Made by a program: the position numbers and the translations under genes. From Trichococcus sp. K1Tr (GTDB lineage Bacteria > Bacillota > Bacilli > Lactobacillales > Aerococcaceae), in contig NZ_JAQMHR010000007.1 of NCBI RefSeq assembly GCF_028309625.1, positions 62,001 to 126,000 on the forward strand: a stretch of DNA of 64,000 nt, read 5' to 3'. Position 1 is the first letter of the stretch, and each line of letters starts with the position of its first letter. The notes under the pieces were generated by a model. That model did not search any database and was not told the DNA's origin. It was given only the letters and a program-made list of their open reading frames with translations. Below are positions 1-9,150 of the stretch, piece after piece.

Positions 1-304
1 TTGCCGACTTCTACTTTTATTCATTATTTTTTATCCTCTTTCCTTAAATAGGTTTAACAAAAAAATAGGCCCATTCACAAATAGTCATTTTTTAGTATAA
101 AGGATTAGTCTTGATTAAAAAAGGCTAAATCAAAAATATATTAAAAATTTAACAAAGTAACAAGTCCTAAATAATTCATCTCGCAGCAAAAAAGCAAAAT
201 AATACAAAGAGTGGCCAGAAACTAAATCAGTAAAATCCGATTCAGTCTCCAGCCTTTCTGTGTTGCCCGAGTGATTTGCTTTTGAGCGAATTTCCTTCCG
301 TTCG
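1..304. other. Intergenic, no gene seen
   Basis: AT-rich stretch downstream of the glycosyltransferase that ends at 305. I see no convincing ORF, RNA or classical terminator. A weak 6-bp inverted repeat (AGCGAA/TTCGCT, about 282-306) overlaps the end of the gene but is not followed by a U-run. Confidence 0.5.
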
Positions 305-1204
305 CTATTGGTTTATGATGATAAAAGGATACTTTTTCTTATCGATTATGTTGAACACCCCGTGAAGATAATATTTTATCTCCTCTCGGTTGGAAAAATC
401 GAATACTAATGTCTGGACCATTTTCAACCCCAAGTAAACAAAGAACTTCACTTTTTCGGAAAAAGTTCCGTTCCGTTTCACAAAGACCACTCGGTTTCGA
501 TACAATAAATATTTACTCAAACCTTTGACCTTATTGATTGAACTGGATCCTTTATGGTAGATATGCGCAGATGTCAGGCAATAAACGCCATATCCGGCTT
601 GTTTAGCCCGGCAACACCATTCCGTCTCTTCATAGAATAAGAAGTAATTTTCCGGTATCAAACCGATCTTTACCATCACTTCTTTCCGCACCAACATGCA
701 AGCACCTCCGATATAATCGCAGGAAATGACTTTCTCTACCTCATCGATATGTTTCCCTTGATTTAGGGGCAAGTCGGCTCCCTTGGAGATATTGATCTTC
801 GCGCCAGTCGTTTGGACAATTTCCGGTTCATCAAATTCCAGAATTGCCGGCCCCACCATTCCATAATCAGGATTAGCTTCTGCGAAATCGACCAACTGCT
901 TCAGGAAACCAGGATCTACTTCCGTGTCATTATTCAATACGCAAACATAATCAGCACCGTTTTCTAAAGCCCAGCGAATGCCAACGTTATTTCCGCCGGC
1001 ATAACCCAAATTCTTCCCACTCTGCAACAAAATAATCTCACTTGGCAAATTCTGTTGCAAGGCGGAGAGGTCATTAGCAGACGCGTTGTCCACCACGATG
1101 ATTTTGAAATTCTCATATTGAATCTTCATCAAACTATCCACACACGCGATTGTATCTTCGTAACCATTGTAATTCAAAACAACAATGTGAACACTCTTTC
1201 CCAA
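305..1204 (-). CDS. Glycosyltransferase family 2
   Basis: Predicted cytoplasmic GT-A glycosyltransferase that adds a sugar to a lipid-linked surface glycan. The N-terminus has the GT2 start (VHIVVLNYNGYEDT), followed by VVDNAS and the metal-binding VLNNDTEVD. The mid region contains the GGACMLVRKEV and ETEWCCRAKQAGY segments typical of rhamnosyl-type GT2 enzymes. I prefer the TTG start at 1204 (299 aa), which follows GAGGGG by 6 nt and opens directly on the GT2 core. An ATG at 1258 would add 18 residues and lacks a good ribosome site. It is the last gene of the strand and sits just below a flippase gene (stop 1265), so the two are probably cotranscribed. Donor and acceptor cannot be read from the sequence. 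Confidence 0.85.
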   Translation of the reverse strand: MGKSVHIVVLNYNGYEDTIACVDSLMKIQYENFKIIVVDNASANDLSALQQNLPSEIILLQSGKNLGYAGGNNVGIRWALENGADYVCVLNNDTEVDPGFLKQLVDFAEANPDYGMVGPAILEFDEPEIVQTTGAKINISKGADLPLNQGKHIDEVEKVISCDYIGGACMLVRKEVMVKIGLIPENYFLFYEETEWCCRAKQAGYGVYCLTSAHIYHKGSSSINKVKGLSKYLLYRNRVVFVKRNGTFSEKVKFFVYLGLKMVQTLVFDFSNREEIKYYLHGVFNIIDKKKYPFIIINQ

Positions 1205-1264
1205 TTTATTCCCCTCAAATCTATTATTTATTTGTGCAAAAATGTCCGACAACTCCATTTAATT

Positions 1265-2719
1265 TTAATCTTTTTTGTTCCTTAACTTCGAGAACAACGG
1301 CCCAGCCACTTCCAACACTGCCTCGTTCTTCAAAGCCAGCATAATTAAGAAATAGACAGCAGCACCCAATCCTGCAGTCACACACGTATACAGAATTACA
1401 TTAGCGATCAGATTGCGTAGCACGAAAGCGACGACTACTAATGCCACACAGCCAACCAAGCTGGCACCGATATTTTTTAAAATACCTTTCAACTCGATGT
1501 GCTCTTTGGCATAATGATAACTCATCAGCAATACAAGCAATTCTGCAATCATCGTAGTCACAGCTGCCCCTTTTTCTTGGAAAGCTGGAATCATGACGAA
1601 GTTCAATCCCACATTCACGATGGCGCTGGCCAATGTCGCTTGTAAGATATATTTTTCCAACTTCATCGGCAACAGAATCAAGGACACGATGACTGTCGCA
1701 TATATTGAAAAGAGCAAAGCCACGCTCAGTATTCTGAGTGAAACAGCAGCCTCAAGATAGTCAGCACCGGATAGAATGATGACCAGCTCCTCACTTAACA
1801 GATTGATACCTACTACCGACGGCAAAATAAGCACAGAAATATAGTTAAAAACTTTATTGACTGTATTTCGGTAGTCTTCCATACGGTTGTCGGCCAAGTA
1901 GAAAGACAGCCTCGGAATGGCGACAATAATGACAGCAGCCAGAACGGATTTGACAGTGGTATAGATTTTTACGGCTACACTGTAAATACCAACGGAATAG
2001 TTCCCGACCATAAACCCTAATAACGTAATATCAGAATTGACGTAAAATGTTGATAAAATATTATTTGAAAAAATAATCAAGATGGGTTTTAAATGCTTCT
2101 TCAGACCAAGTTGTCTGGTTAATCTCAGCTTTGTATATTTTCTCGAATGGACATAGTTTATTAAGTTGGACCCGACAGTCGAGATGACAGTGATCAGCGC
2201 ATATAAATAGTAGTCCTCTGTATCTCTCACCAAAACGAACAGCAGAATCAGTGAAAAAACCTGAAAGACCAAACTGCGCAGTGTTATGAATAGAAAATCC
2301 TCATAGATACTATAGATCCACTCCACACCTACCGTTGTGAAAATGATGCTCAAGCTTTGGATAATCAACAACAACCTGTAATCAGCTAACGAAGGGACGG
2401 TGAACAAAATGGTAAACAGGAAAAGATAGGAAATCACTGTCGAAATCAGATTGATTGTGAACACTTGGTTCCCGAATTCATTTAATTTTTCCGGATCGTT
2501 CCTCAACCCCGCCCCCTCCCTGATGGCATAGGTTGCAACGCCCAGTCCCGCCATTAACAAAAAGTAGTTGACGATGGAACTACTAAAATTCACTTTCCCC
2601 AAATTAGCAACTTGCAATACCCTCGTCGCGTAAGGAAAAGTTATTAATGGAAATATGATTGCAATCACGGTCCTTATCCCATTAAGAGATGCATTCCGTT
2701 TTAAAGATATTTTTTCCAT
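1265..2719 (-). CDS. Polysaccharide flippase (Wzx/MATE-like)
   Basis: A 484-aa integral membrane protein with about 12-14 hydrophobic segments. It has the N-terminal pattern of oligosaccharide flippases (NGIRTVIAIIFPLITFPYATRVL) and the motif GVEWIYSIYEDF, close to the GxEWxxxxxE(D/E)F seen in RfbX/CpsJ-type proteins. The predicted role is moving undecaprenyl-linked repeat units across the membrane. The ATG at 2719 follows GAGGTAG. It is one of three flippase genes in the window (others near 20.6 and 34.5 kb). It lies apart from the main EPS operon and pairs with the GT2 downstream, so it may serve another glycan such as a wall polysaccharide or teichoic acid decoration. Confidence 0.85.
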   Translation of the reverse strand: MEKISLKRNASLNGIRTVIAIIFPLITFPYATRVLQVANLGKVNFSSSIVNYFLLMAGLGVATYAIREGAGLRNDPEKLNEFGNQVFTINLISTVISYLFLFTILFTVPSLADYRLLLIIQSLSIIFTTVGVEWIYSIYEDFLFITLRSLVFQVFSLILLFVLVRDTEDYYLYALITVISTVGSNLINYVHSRKYTKLRLTRQLGLKKHLKPILIIFSNNILSTFYVNSDITLLGFMVGNYSVGIYSVAVKIYTTVKSVLAAVIIVAIPRLSFYLADNRMEDYRNTVNKVFNYISVLILPSVVGINLLSEELVIILSGADYLEAAVSLRILSVALLFSIYATVIVSLILLPMKLEKYILQATLASAIVNVGLNFVMIPAFQEKGAAVTTMIAELLVLLMSYHYAKEHIELKGILKNIGASLVGCVALVVVAFVLRNLIANVILYTCVTAGLGAAVYFLIMLALKNEAVLEVAGPLFSKLRNKKD

Positions 2720-3027
2720 TGTTGAAACTACCTCAAATCTAATTAATTTATTTCTGTCTATTATATATAATAACAGTCTTCCGAAAGAAAGCCCACGGGC
2801 AAATCAGTCTAACCGACAATATCACAAACGAATTATTCCGTAAATAGACTGAAAAATAGTTTTATAAATACTTAATTTTCGCAACAGTCAATTTGGCTAA
2901 TAGAAATAGGAGTAAACTCATCCAACTCAGATAAGCTCACTCCTATTTTCATTTTTCAGCTGGGATTTATTCTGGCTTCTATTTTTTTCTTTCAATTGAA
3001 GCCTTGTAAAAGACTATTCTTTTCAGA
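2720..3027. other. Intergenic region between flippase and C39-type protein genes
   Basis: No gene is visible. It holds the hairpin terminator at 2905-2953 and, near 2720-2870, AT-rich DNA where the flippase promoter should lie. I could not fix a -35/-10 pair there with confidence. Confidence 0.5.
2905..2953 (-). terminator. Hairpin terminator after the C39-type gene
   Basis: A perfect 9-bp stem AATAGGAGT/ACTCCTATT (2905-2913 and 2939-2947) is flanked by T-rich DNA on both strands. It may work in both directions, but the gene it serves is the minus-strand one ending at 3028. Confidence 0.6.
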
Positions 3028-4992
3028 TTATCTCACAACAACAGCATATCTTAATGCATTATATGCTTTTTCAAACTTTTCTTTCGTTACCCAGTATTGG
3101 CTAATTGCATATGAATTTGGGTCATTCACCAAATAATTGCCTGTTTGTTCATCATAGCCAACCAGGGTCATCACGTGCATGTTATCAACTGATCTGACAT
3201 AACCAGCACTACCCATGAAGGATATTTCCCATTTAGGAGCAGCAAATTCATTGGTTACATAGACGACCACTGGATTACCTTGTTTGATTTCCGATTTTAA
3301 TTGTGTTGTAGTGAAATTTGATGCATCAGCAACTTTCCCGCTATACGTTTTACCGTATGCTGTCAGAGCCCCGGGGAAAATAGACTGGAAGACCCCGTTC
3401 ACAATCTTATAAGGAGAGGACGCGAACGACTCAAACGGATTATTGCTATTCTTGGGCATTTTATCTAAGAAGGTTTTAAGCGAGACGCTTGAATAGCCTT
3501 TATACTGTAGTCCCATCAGTAAGCTTGCACCTTCACACCCCATTGGAGCATATGTTGGGGTTAATTGTGATACAAAGGGAACATTTAAGACGACTTTTGG
3601 GTTTTCTAAGAATGCTCCGGTGGTCTTTCCCGGTGCCTCACTGCCTTTTGGCATGATTTTAATTTGAATGGATTCCAAACGATAGCTATATTCTGCCGTT
3701 CCTGAGGGTTCTCCATTTTTCGCCCAACCCGTCCAGCCAACATTTTGCGCATGAACGCGGTAATAGATATCAAATTTTTGTGCCATTTCTCCATCTAGTT
3801 TGATTTTTATTGCTTCCAGTCTCAGTCCTTGTCCTGAAGTGCCACTTAGAAGTCCCTCATTCACATAATTTTGCCACCCAATATTTTGAATATGGGTGCT
3901 GTAGGAGATAGATCCTGCATAAGGCAAGTCTGTCAATTGAATTTTAATTCCTTCCAATCTTAGCGCCTGCCCTGTAGTCCCACTTGAATCTCCATTGCTC
4001 ACATCATGTTGCCAGCCAATATTTTGCACATGCGTTTGATAAGAAACTGTTGGATATTTTACAAATGATCTTATCGTAGGCCCGGGTGCTTCCCCATTTT
4101 TTTCTATCAGTATTATTTCGATTGCTTCCAGACGATAACCATAGCCTGCTGTTCCTGATGATTCGCCATTTTTCGCCCAATCCAACCAGCCCACATTTTG
4201 CGCATGGACACGATAATAGATATCATATTGTTGAGCCAGATCATCTGTCAGATTGATTTCGATTGCTTCCAACCGTTTAGCTTTTCCTTCTGTACCACTC
4301 GACTCCCCATTAGAAACCCAGTTCAACCAACCATAGTCTTGGACATGCGTACGATATACGATATCCCCGATTGGAAGGCTGTCGCTCCTTTTGATCTGGA
4401 TGGCTTCCAGTCTGCGTGCTTCTCCTTCCGTACCACTCAATTCCCCGTCGTGCTTATCGGCTTGCCAACCAATATCCGAAATATGCGATTGGTATGAAAG
4501 GGAAAATGGAGTTTCAGCTGTGACTGTGGTAGCTATCGTATCTGTTGTAGCAGTCGCAGTCGCTGCAATGGTCGTATCTACTGTAGCTGTCGTAACTCTA
4601 GAATCAACAACATTGTAGTTGACTGTTGTATAACCCATACCAATATATGCTTGCGTTGAACCTGTTTTTGAGTTCCCATCGTACAACGTTGTTTCAGTAT
4701 AGCCGTTCCCATTATCCATAAACACACTTGCCGAAGATTCAGCATTCCAATGAACATAAATATCTGCATCATTGGAAGATGTATAGTGTCTCTCTAGACC
4801 TGATTCCCAATCTGCAATATCAATTGTAATATTTGCTGTACCTATTTCAGTTGTAGCAGCATGGACTTCCGTCATAAACAAACCGTCAAACATATTGATC
4901 GTATCTGTCGCTGTTTCCAGTCCTACAAAGGTGATCCCCATCACCACCAAAAAAAATCCTTTTAATTTCCATTTCCGCGTACATTTTTTCAT
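3028..4992 (-). CDS. Exported ChW-repeat protein with C39-like peptidase domain
   Basis: A 654-aa exported protein. A basic, hydrophobic N-terminus ending near VHA-A serves as a signal sequence. It is followed by a Thr/Ala-rich segment (about residues 110-165) and then six ChW repeats (the 'GW...G...SGT.G...RLEAI.I' pattern) at about 170-490. The repeats form two sets of three, each closed by a longer third repeat and a KNGEAPG-like linker. The C-terminal domain (about 505-654) resembles Peptidase_C39_2: Cys in PMGCEGASL, His in MHVMTLVGYD and Asp/Asn in VNDPNS. ChW repeats are thought to anchor proteins to the wall, and the peptidase-like domain may cut peptides or wall stems. The ATG at 4992 follows GGGGGAG. 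The neighbouring amidase gene has the same repeat architecture. Confidence 0.85.
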   Translation of the reverse strand: MKKCTRKWKLKGFFLVVMGITFVGLETATDTINMFDGLFMTEVHAATTEIGTANITIDIADWESGLERHYTSSNDADIYVHWNAESSASVFMDNGNGYTETTLYDGNSKTGSTQAYIGMGYTTVNYNVVDSRVTTATVDTTIAATATATTDTIATTVTAETPFSLSYQSHISDIGWQADKHDGELSGTEGEARRLEAIQIKRSDSLPIGDIVYRTHVQDYGWLNWVSNGESSGTEGKAKRLEAIEINLTDDLAQQYDIYYRVHAQNVGWLDWAKNGESSGTAGYGYRLEAIEIILIEKNGEAPGPTIRSFVKYPTVSYQTHVQNIGWQHDVSNGDSSGTTGQALRLEGIKIQLTDLPYAGSISYSTHIQNIGWQNYVNEGLLSGTSGQGLRLEAIKIKLDGEMAQKFDIYYRVHAQNVGWTGWAKNGEPSGTAEYSYRLESIQIKIMPKGSEAPGKTTGAFLENPKVVLNVPFVSQLTPTYAPMGCEGASLLMGLQYKGYSSVSLKTFLDKMPKNSNNPFESFASSPYKIVNGVFQSIFPGALTAYGKTYSGKVADASNFTTTQLKSEIKQGNPVVVYVTNEFAAPKWEISFMGSAGYVRSVDNMHVMTLVGYDEQTGNYLVNDPNSYAISQYWVTKEKFEKAYNALRYAVVVR

Positions 4993-5177
4993 GCGCAAAC
5001 TCCCCCTTATTTCTGATAATTTTAAAAATTTACAATAAATTTTGTTTATAAATCCCCACTACTTATTAGTCTGTATAATCTTTTAACACTATTTAATTCG
5101 AAGTTAATTTTATTATATTATAAACAAACAAAATGTGCTATGGAATATTGGGATATGCTAGATTTTTTTAACCAGAC

Positions 5178-5212
5178 AAAAAAGGAGCCTGGACCACTGT
5201 CCAAACTCCTTC
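5178..5212 (-). terminator. Terminator after the amidase gene
   Basis: The stem AAGGAG..TGGAC / GTCCA..CTCCTT (about 5182-5211) has a short loop. On the minus strand it is followed by TTTTTTG, just past the amidase stop at 5216. Confidence 0.75.
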
Positions 5213-5215
5213 TAT

Positions 5216-7921
5216 TTATTGATAATAATTAAAGATGCCGTTCGCAACCGCTTGGGCTAGGATATTTTGATAACTATCTGTTGCTAGCTTTGCCAATTCG
5301 GTAGCATTGCTCATGAATCCCAACTCCAACAAAACAGCCGGCATAGCCGTTTCGCGAAGCACAGCAAAGGTTTCATCATATATTCCTCTGTCTTTTGCAC
5401 CAGTAGCACTGATCAAAGAAGATTGAATTTCATCGGCCAAGGTGACGCTATTCGCCAGTCTGGCAGGATCCAAGTGCATCGCTTGGTTAATTTCTGGTTC
5501 CCAACCTGCATAATAACCATAATAAAATGTTTCTATTCCTGAAACCGTTGAAGTATAGCCGGCTGAATTGTGGTGGATACTCACAAAAATATCTGCCTTA
5601 GCGGCATTGGCCATGGCTGCGCGAGCCAAAAGTTCGGTAGAAAGATCGGTAGTCCCACTTACTGAAACGTCAGTGGTTCGTGTCATGGCGACATTGTAGC
5701 CTTTCGCTTCCAGCAAAGCCTTCACTTTATTGGCAACTTTTAAATTGATTGTTTTTTCATACACCCCATTGAAGGATGCACCACTATCCCAGCCACCGTG
5801 TCCGGGATCAAGGTAGATGAGCTGCTTCGCCTCAATATACGGACTAGCAATTGATCCTGGAGCAGCTTCTCCTTTTTTCACAATTTTTATTTCATAGGCT
5901 TCGAGTCGCGTATTATTAACTTCGACTCCTGCAGGTTCGCCGTTCTTAGCCCAACCAAGCCAGCCATAATTTTGAGCATGGACACGATAGTAAACATCGT
6001 AATTATCGGCAAATGAGCCTGTGAGCTTGATTTCAATTGCCTTTACTTTTTTACCCGCGCCAATCGTTCCGCTGGTGGAGCCACTTGTAGTCCAGTCTTT
6101 CCAACCAATTCCATCCACATCCGAACGATATGTAATGCCACCTGAAGTGCCACTGCCTCCCAACGAAATTTGGAAAGCTTCCAATTGTTTAGCTGTCCCC
6201 GTCGTGCCACTCAACTCTCCTTCAGCGACCTTAGCTAGCCAACCATAGTCCTGCACATGTGCTTGGTATGTAATTACCGGCCTGCTGTCTTTCAGGAAAG
6301 CAACAGATGTACTTTTAGGCACCTGAGCACTGTTGCCTTTTTCCACCAGCAAGACCCGGATGGCTTCCACTCGTTTCCCCAAACCTTCCGTCCCGGCAGA
6401 CTCGCCATTTTTAGCCCAGCCTAACCAACCGTAAGTTTCGGAATAAACGCTGTAATAAACATCATAATAAGCTGCAATTTCGCCCGCCAGTTGAACCTCG
6501 ATAGCTTCAACGCGCTTCGCCTGTCCACTCGTACCACTAACTGCCCCATCTTGAGACCAGCTTGTCCAACCAATGCCTTCGACTTGGGTGCGGTATTTGA
6601 TGGACCCCTCAACAGAAAGATGGCTCAACTGAATTTTGACTGCTTCAATGCGTTGCGCTTGACCAGTCGTCCCGCTGATTGCGCCGTCTTTCACTTCGGT
6701 TTGCCAACCGACATTTTGGACATGGGAACTGTAGTTTACTGCTGGGGAGAAAGGCAAAGTATTTACGGCAGAATAATAAGCCTTACCAGTAACGGGAGAA
6801 GTGTCCCCTTTTTTTACAAGCTTCACTTCCATCGCTTCCAAACGTTTGGCCATACCTTCAGAACCCGCTAACTTCCCGTTGGCAGTCCAAGCTGTCCAAC
6901 CGATGTCTTGAATGTGAACGCGATAATAGACATCATAAGCTGCTGCAATGTCACCTGTCAGTTGTATTTGGATAGCTTCCATCCGTTGCGATTTCCCCAG
7001 TGATCCACTGACTGCTCCATCTGATTGCAAATCCATCCACCCCACATTTTGAACATGAGTACGATAAGAAATGGAACCAGAATAACTTCCGCCTGATAAG
7101 GAGATTCTCATCGCTTCGAGGCGTAAACCTTTGCCTGTCGTTCCGGCTGTTGCACCATTTGATACATCTGCTTGCCAACCAATATTTTGAACATGAGTAT
7201 TGTATACCACCGATGGACCGCTCACGGTTAGATTGGTGCTAGCCAGCGATTGAATCGTTCCGTTCAATTGATCGTATTCAGCTTTCGTGATTTCAACACT
7301 GTTGCCAGTTTCATTCAACGCATAATAGTTAAAGCCAATTTCGCTGCTTACTTCGCCTGCAGCATCAACAATATAAATGCGTTCGATAAATGAACCATTC
7401 TCATTGGTGGTCACGACCTCCGTCTTTTCGAATTCCGAAGGCGTTTCAGTATCTGAGGTCGATTCGGTTTCGGAAACAGCGACCACATCACTTGGCAGAG
7501 TTACAGGCACCACTGCCAAAGTATCCCCATATTCCAAAGAAAATACGATGACTTCACCAGTCGACAAAGTTTCTTCATACTCGGTTGCTCCGTCCACTGC
7601 ATACTCTTCTGTAGTAACAGCTTCACTTGTAACGGTAGCACTGCTATCCACTTGGATTTCCTTGGTCAAGTCTTCAAATCTTCCTGTCAAAACATCAGGC
7701 TTTTCTGCACTGACCTCTGTGAGATGAAGAATGCCTTTCTCCTCGAAGTTAATCTCTGTGGCCTTGCCGTCATAAGTAACCATATACTGCGATACATTCT
7801 GATTGCCGACCTCCTCGGCTGCAAAAACCGCACCACCGCCTGAGTAAAATGCTGAAAGAAGAACCATCAGGCACAGGCTCAGATGCAGGCTTTTATTTAA
7901 CAAAACCGTTAACCTTTTCAA
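5216..7921 (-). CDS. Exported ChW-repeat N-acetylmuramoyl-L-alanine amidase
   Basis: A 901-aa wall hydrolase. It has an N-terminal signal peptide ending around AVFAAEE, a Glu/Thr-rich region to about residue 215, and nine ChW repeats (about 225-690) in three triads separated by linkers. The C-terminal Amidase_3 domain (about 705-901) contains IYLDPGHGGWDSG (zinc His), YEKTINL (Glu), SIHHNS (second zinc His) and VLLELGFMSN (catalytic Glu). It should cleave the bond between MurNAc and L-Ala in peptidoglycan. The TTG start at 7921 follows AGAGGAGG by a normal gap; an upstream ATG at 7960 would put non-signal residues first. It is transcribed separately from galE (terminator at 8012-8056) and lies upstream of the C39-type gene, so the pair probably remodels the wall together. 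Confidence 0.93.
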   Translation of the reverse strand: MKRLTVLLNKSLHLSLCLMVLLSAFYSGGGAVFAAEEVGNQNVSQYMVTYDGKATEINFEEKGILHLTEVSAEKPDVLTGRFEDLTKEIQVDSSATVTSEAVTTEEYAVDGATEYEETLSTGEVIVFSLEYGDTLAVVPVTLPSDVVAVSETESTSDTETPSEFEKTEVVTTNENGSFIERIYIVDAAGEVSSEIGFNYYALNETGNSVEITKAEYDQLNGTIQSLASTNLTVSGPSVVYNTHVQNIGWQADVSNGATAGTTGKGLRLEAMRISLSGGSYSGSISYRTHVQNVGWMDLQSDGAVSGSLGKSQRMEAIQIQLTGDIAAAYDVYYRVHIQDIGWTAWTANGKLAGSEGMAKRLEAMEVKLVKKGDTSPVTGKAYYSAVNTLPFSPAVNYSSHVQNVGWQTEVKDGAISGTTGQAQRIEAVKIQLSHLSVEGSIKYRTQVEGIGWTSWSQDGAVSGTSGQAKRVEAIEVQLAGEIAAYYDVYYSVYSETYGWLGWAKNGESAGTEGLGKRVEAIRVLLVEKGNSAQVPKSTSVAFLKDSRPVITYQAHVQDYGWLAKVAEGELSGTTGTAKQLEAFQISLGGSGTSGGITYRSDVDGIGWKDWTTSGSTSGTIGAGKKVKAIEIKLTGSFADNYDVYYRVHAQNYGWLGWAKNGEPAGVEVNNTRLEAYEIKIVKKGEAAPGSIASPYIEAKQLIYLDPGHGGWDSGASFNGVYEKTINLKVANKVKALLEAKGYNVAMTRTTDVSVSGTTDLSTELLARAAMANAAKADIFVSIHHNSAGYTSTVSGIETFYYGYYAGWEPEINQAMHLDPARLANSVTLADEIQSSLISATGAKDRGIYDETFAVLRETAMPAVLLELGFMSNATELAKLATDSYQNILAQAVANGIFNYYQ

Positions 7922-8011
7922 TAAAAAGCCTCCTCTTAATAATAGATATAAGTACAACAATTAGTTTAGCACACTAATGTTGCATAAAAAATACAAAATC
8001 CGAATTTAAGA

Positions 8012-8056
8012 CAAAAACAAAAAGACTCCCTCCAAGTAATTGGAAAGAGTTTTTTT
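8012..8056 (-). terminator. Terminator after galE
   Basis: The hairpin ACTC..TCCAA / TTGGA..GAGT (8025-8050) is followed on the minus strand by CTTTTTGTTTTTG, a few bases after the galE stop at 8064. Confidence 0.75.
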
Positions 8057-8063
8057 GTTTTCT

Positions 8064-9077
8064 TTATGCTTCGTAGCCGTTCGGATTATTCTTTTGCCAG
8101 TTCCAAGAATCACGGCACATGTCCGCCAATGTCTTCTGAGCTGTCCAGCCCAGTTCTTCTTTGGCTTTTGTCGCATCCGCGTAACAGGTAGCGACATCCC
8201 CAGGGCGTCTGGCGATGATCGTGTACGGAATCTCGACGCCTGTAGCCTTCTGGAAGTTATACGTCAAGTCCAGCACACTGTATCCAATACCCGTCCCAAG
8301 ATTGTAGATGCCGACTCCGTTGGTTTCCTTGATTTTTTCCAAAGCCTTGATGTGGCCCAACGCCAAGTCGACGACGTGGATGTAGTCGCGCACGCCTGTG
8401 CCGTCGGGTGTATCGTAATCGTCACCGAAGATGCTCAAACGCGGCAATTTGCCTACAGCCACTTGCGTGATGTACGGCATCAGGTTGTTCGGGATGCCGG
8501 TCGGGTCTTCTCCGATCAAGCCGGACTCATGCGCACCGATCGGGTTGAAATAACGCAGAAGCGCGATGCTCCACTCGGAATCGGCGAACGCCACGTCCTT
8601 CAGGATCTGTTCAATCATGACTTTCGTGTAGCCGTATGGGTTGGTTGCGCTTGTCGGCAGGTCCTCCGTCAACGGCGACACATTGTTCATGCCGTAAACC
8701 GTCGCGGATGAGCTGAAGACGATCTTTTTCACACCATGGCTGCGCATCACATCGCACAATACCAAAGAGCTCGTGATGTTGTTGTGGTAGTATTCGATCG
8801 GTTTCGCTACGGATTCGCCGACTGCTTTGTAGCCAGCGAAATGGATGACAGAATCGATATCTTCTTTTGAAAAGACTGCGTCCAGCGCTTCGCGGTCCAG
8901 CACGTCCACTTCATAGAAAGTCGGTGTTTTGCCAGTGATTTTTGCGATCCGGTTCAATACTTCCGGCTTGCTGTTCGAATAGTTGTCGACGATGACCACT
9001 TCTTGGCCTGCTTTCAATAATTCCACTACGGTATGGCTGCCGATATAACCGGCGCCGCCTGTTATTAATACTGACAT
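8064..9077 (-). CDS. galE: UDP-glucose 4-epimerase
   Basis: A 337-aa cytoplasmic SDR enzyme that interconverts UDP-glucose and UDP-galactose, supplying galactose for surface polysaccharide. It has the NAD-binding GGAGYIGSHT at residues 7-16, the conserved FAGYKAVGESV, the catalytic Ser-Ser-Ala-Thr and YGYTK (Tyr-x-x-x-Lys), and YFNPIGAHESGLIGEDP. Length and C-terminus (RPGDVATCYAD, GWTAQKTLADMCRD) match GalE closely. The ATG at 9077 follows AAGAGGAATCCT; an in-frame upstream start at 9179 would add 34 unrelated residues and overlap the LCP gene. It lies among cell-envelope genes and probably serves polysaccharide synthesis more than galactose catabolism, as no galK or galT is present. Confidence 0.95.
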   Translation of the reverse strand: MSVLITGGAGYIGSHTVVELLKAGQEVVIVDNYSNSKPEVLNRIAKITGKTPTFYEVDVLDREALDAVFSKEDIDSVIHFAGYKAVGESVAKPIEYYHNNITSSLVLCDVMRSHGVKKIVFSSSATVYGMNNVSPLTEDLPTSATNPYGYTKVMIEQILKDVAFADSEWSIALLRYFNPIGAHESGLIGEDPTGIPNNLMPYITQVAVGKLPRLSIFGDDYDTPDGTGVRDYIHVVDLALGHIKALEKIKETNGVGIYNLGTGIGYSVLDLTYNFQKATGVEIPYTIIARRPGDVATCYADATKAKEELGWTAQKTLADMCRDSWNWQKNNPNGYEA

Positions 9078-9150
9078 AGGATTCCTCTTTTCAATTGATG
9101 ATCTTTCTATATTCCGTTTTACAAAAAAATGTATCCCTATTATAACATAT

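Noticed and set aside
8040-8711. 223-codon plus-strand frame opposite galE
   Set aside because: Lies wholly antisense to a certain galE gene; Val/Arg/His/Asp-rich translation is typical of a GC-rich antisense shadow.
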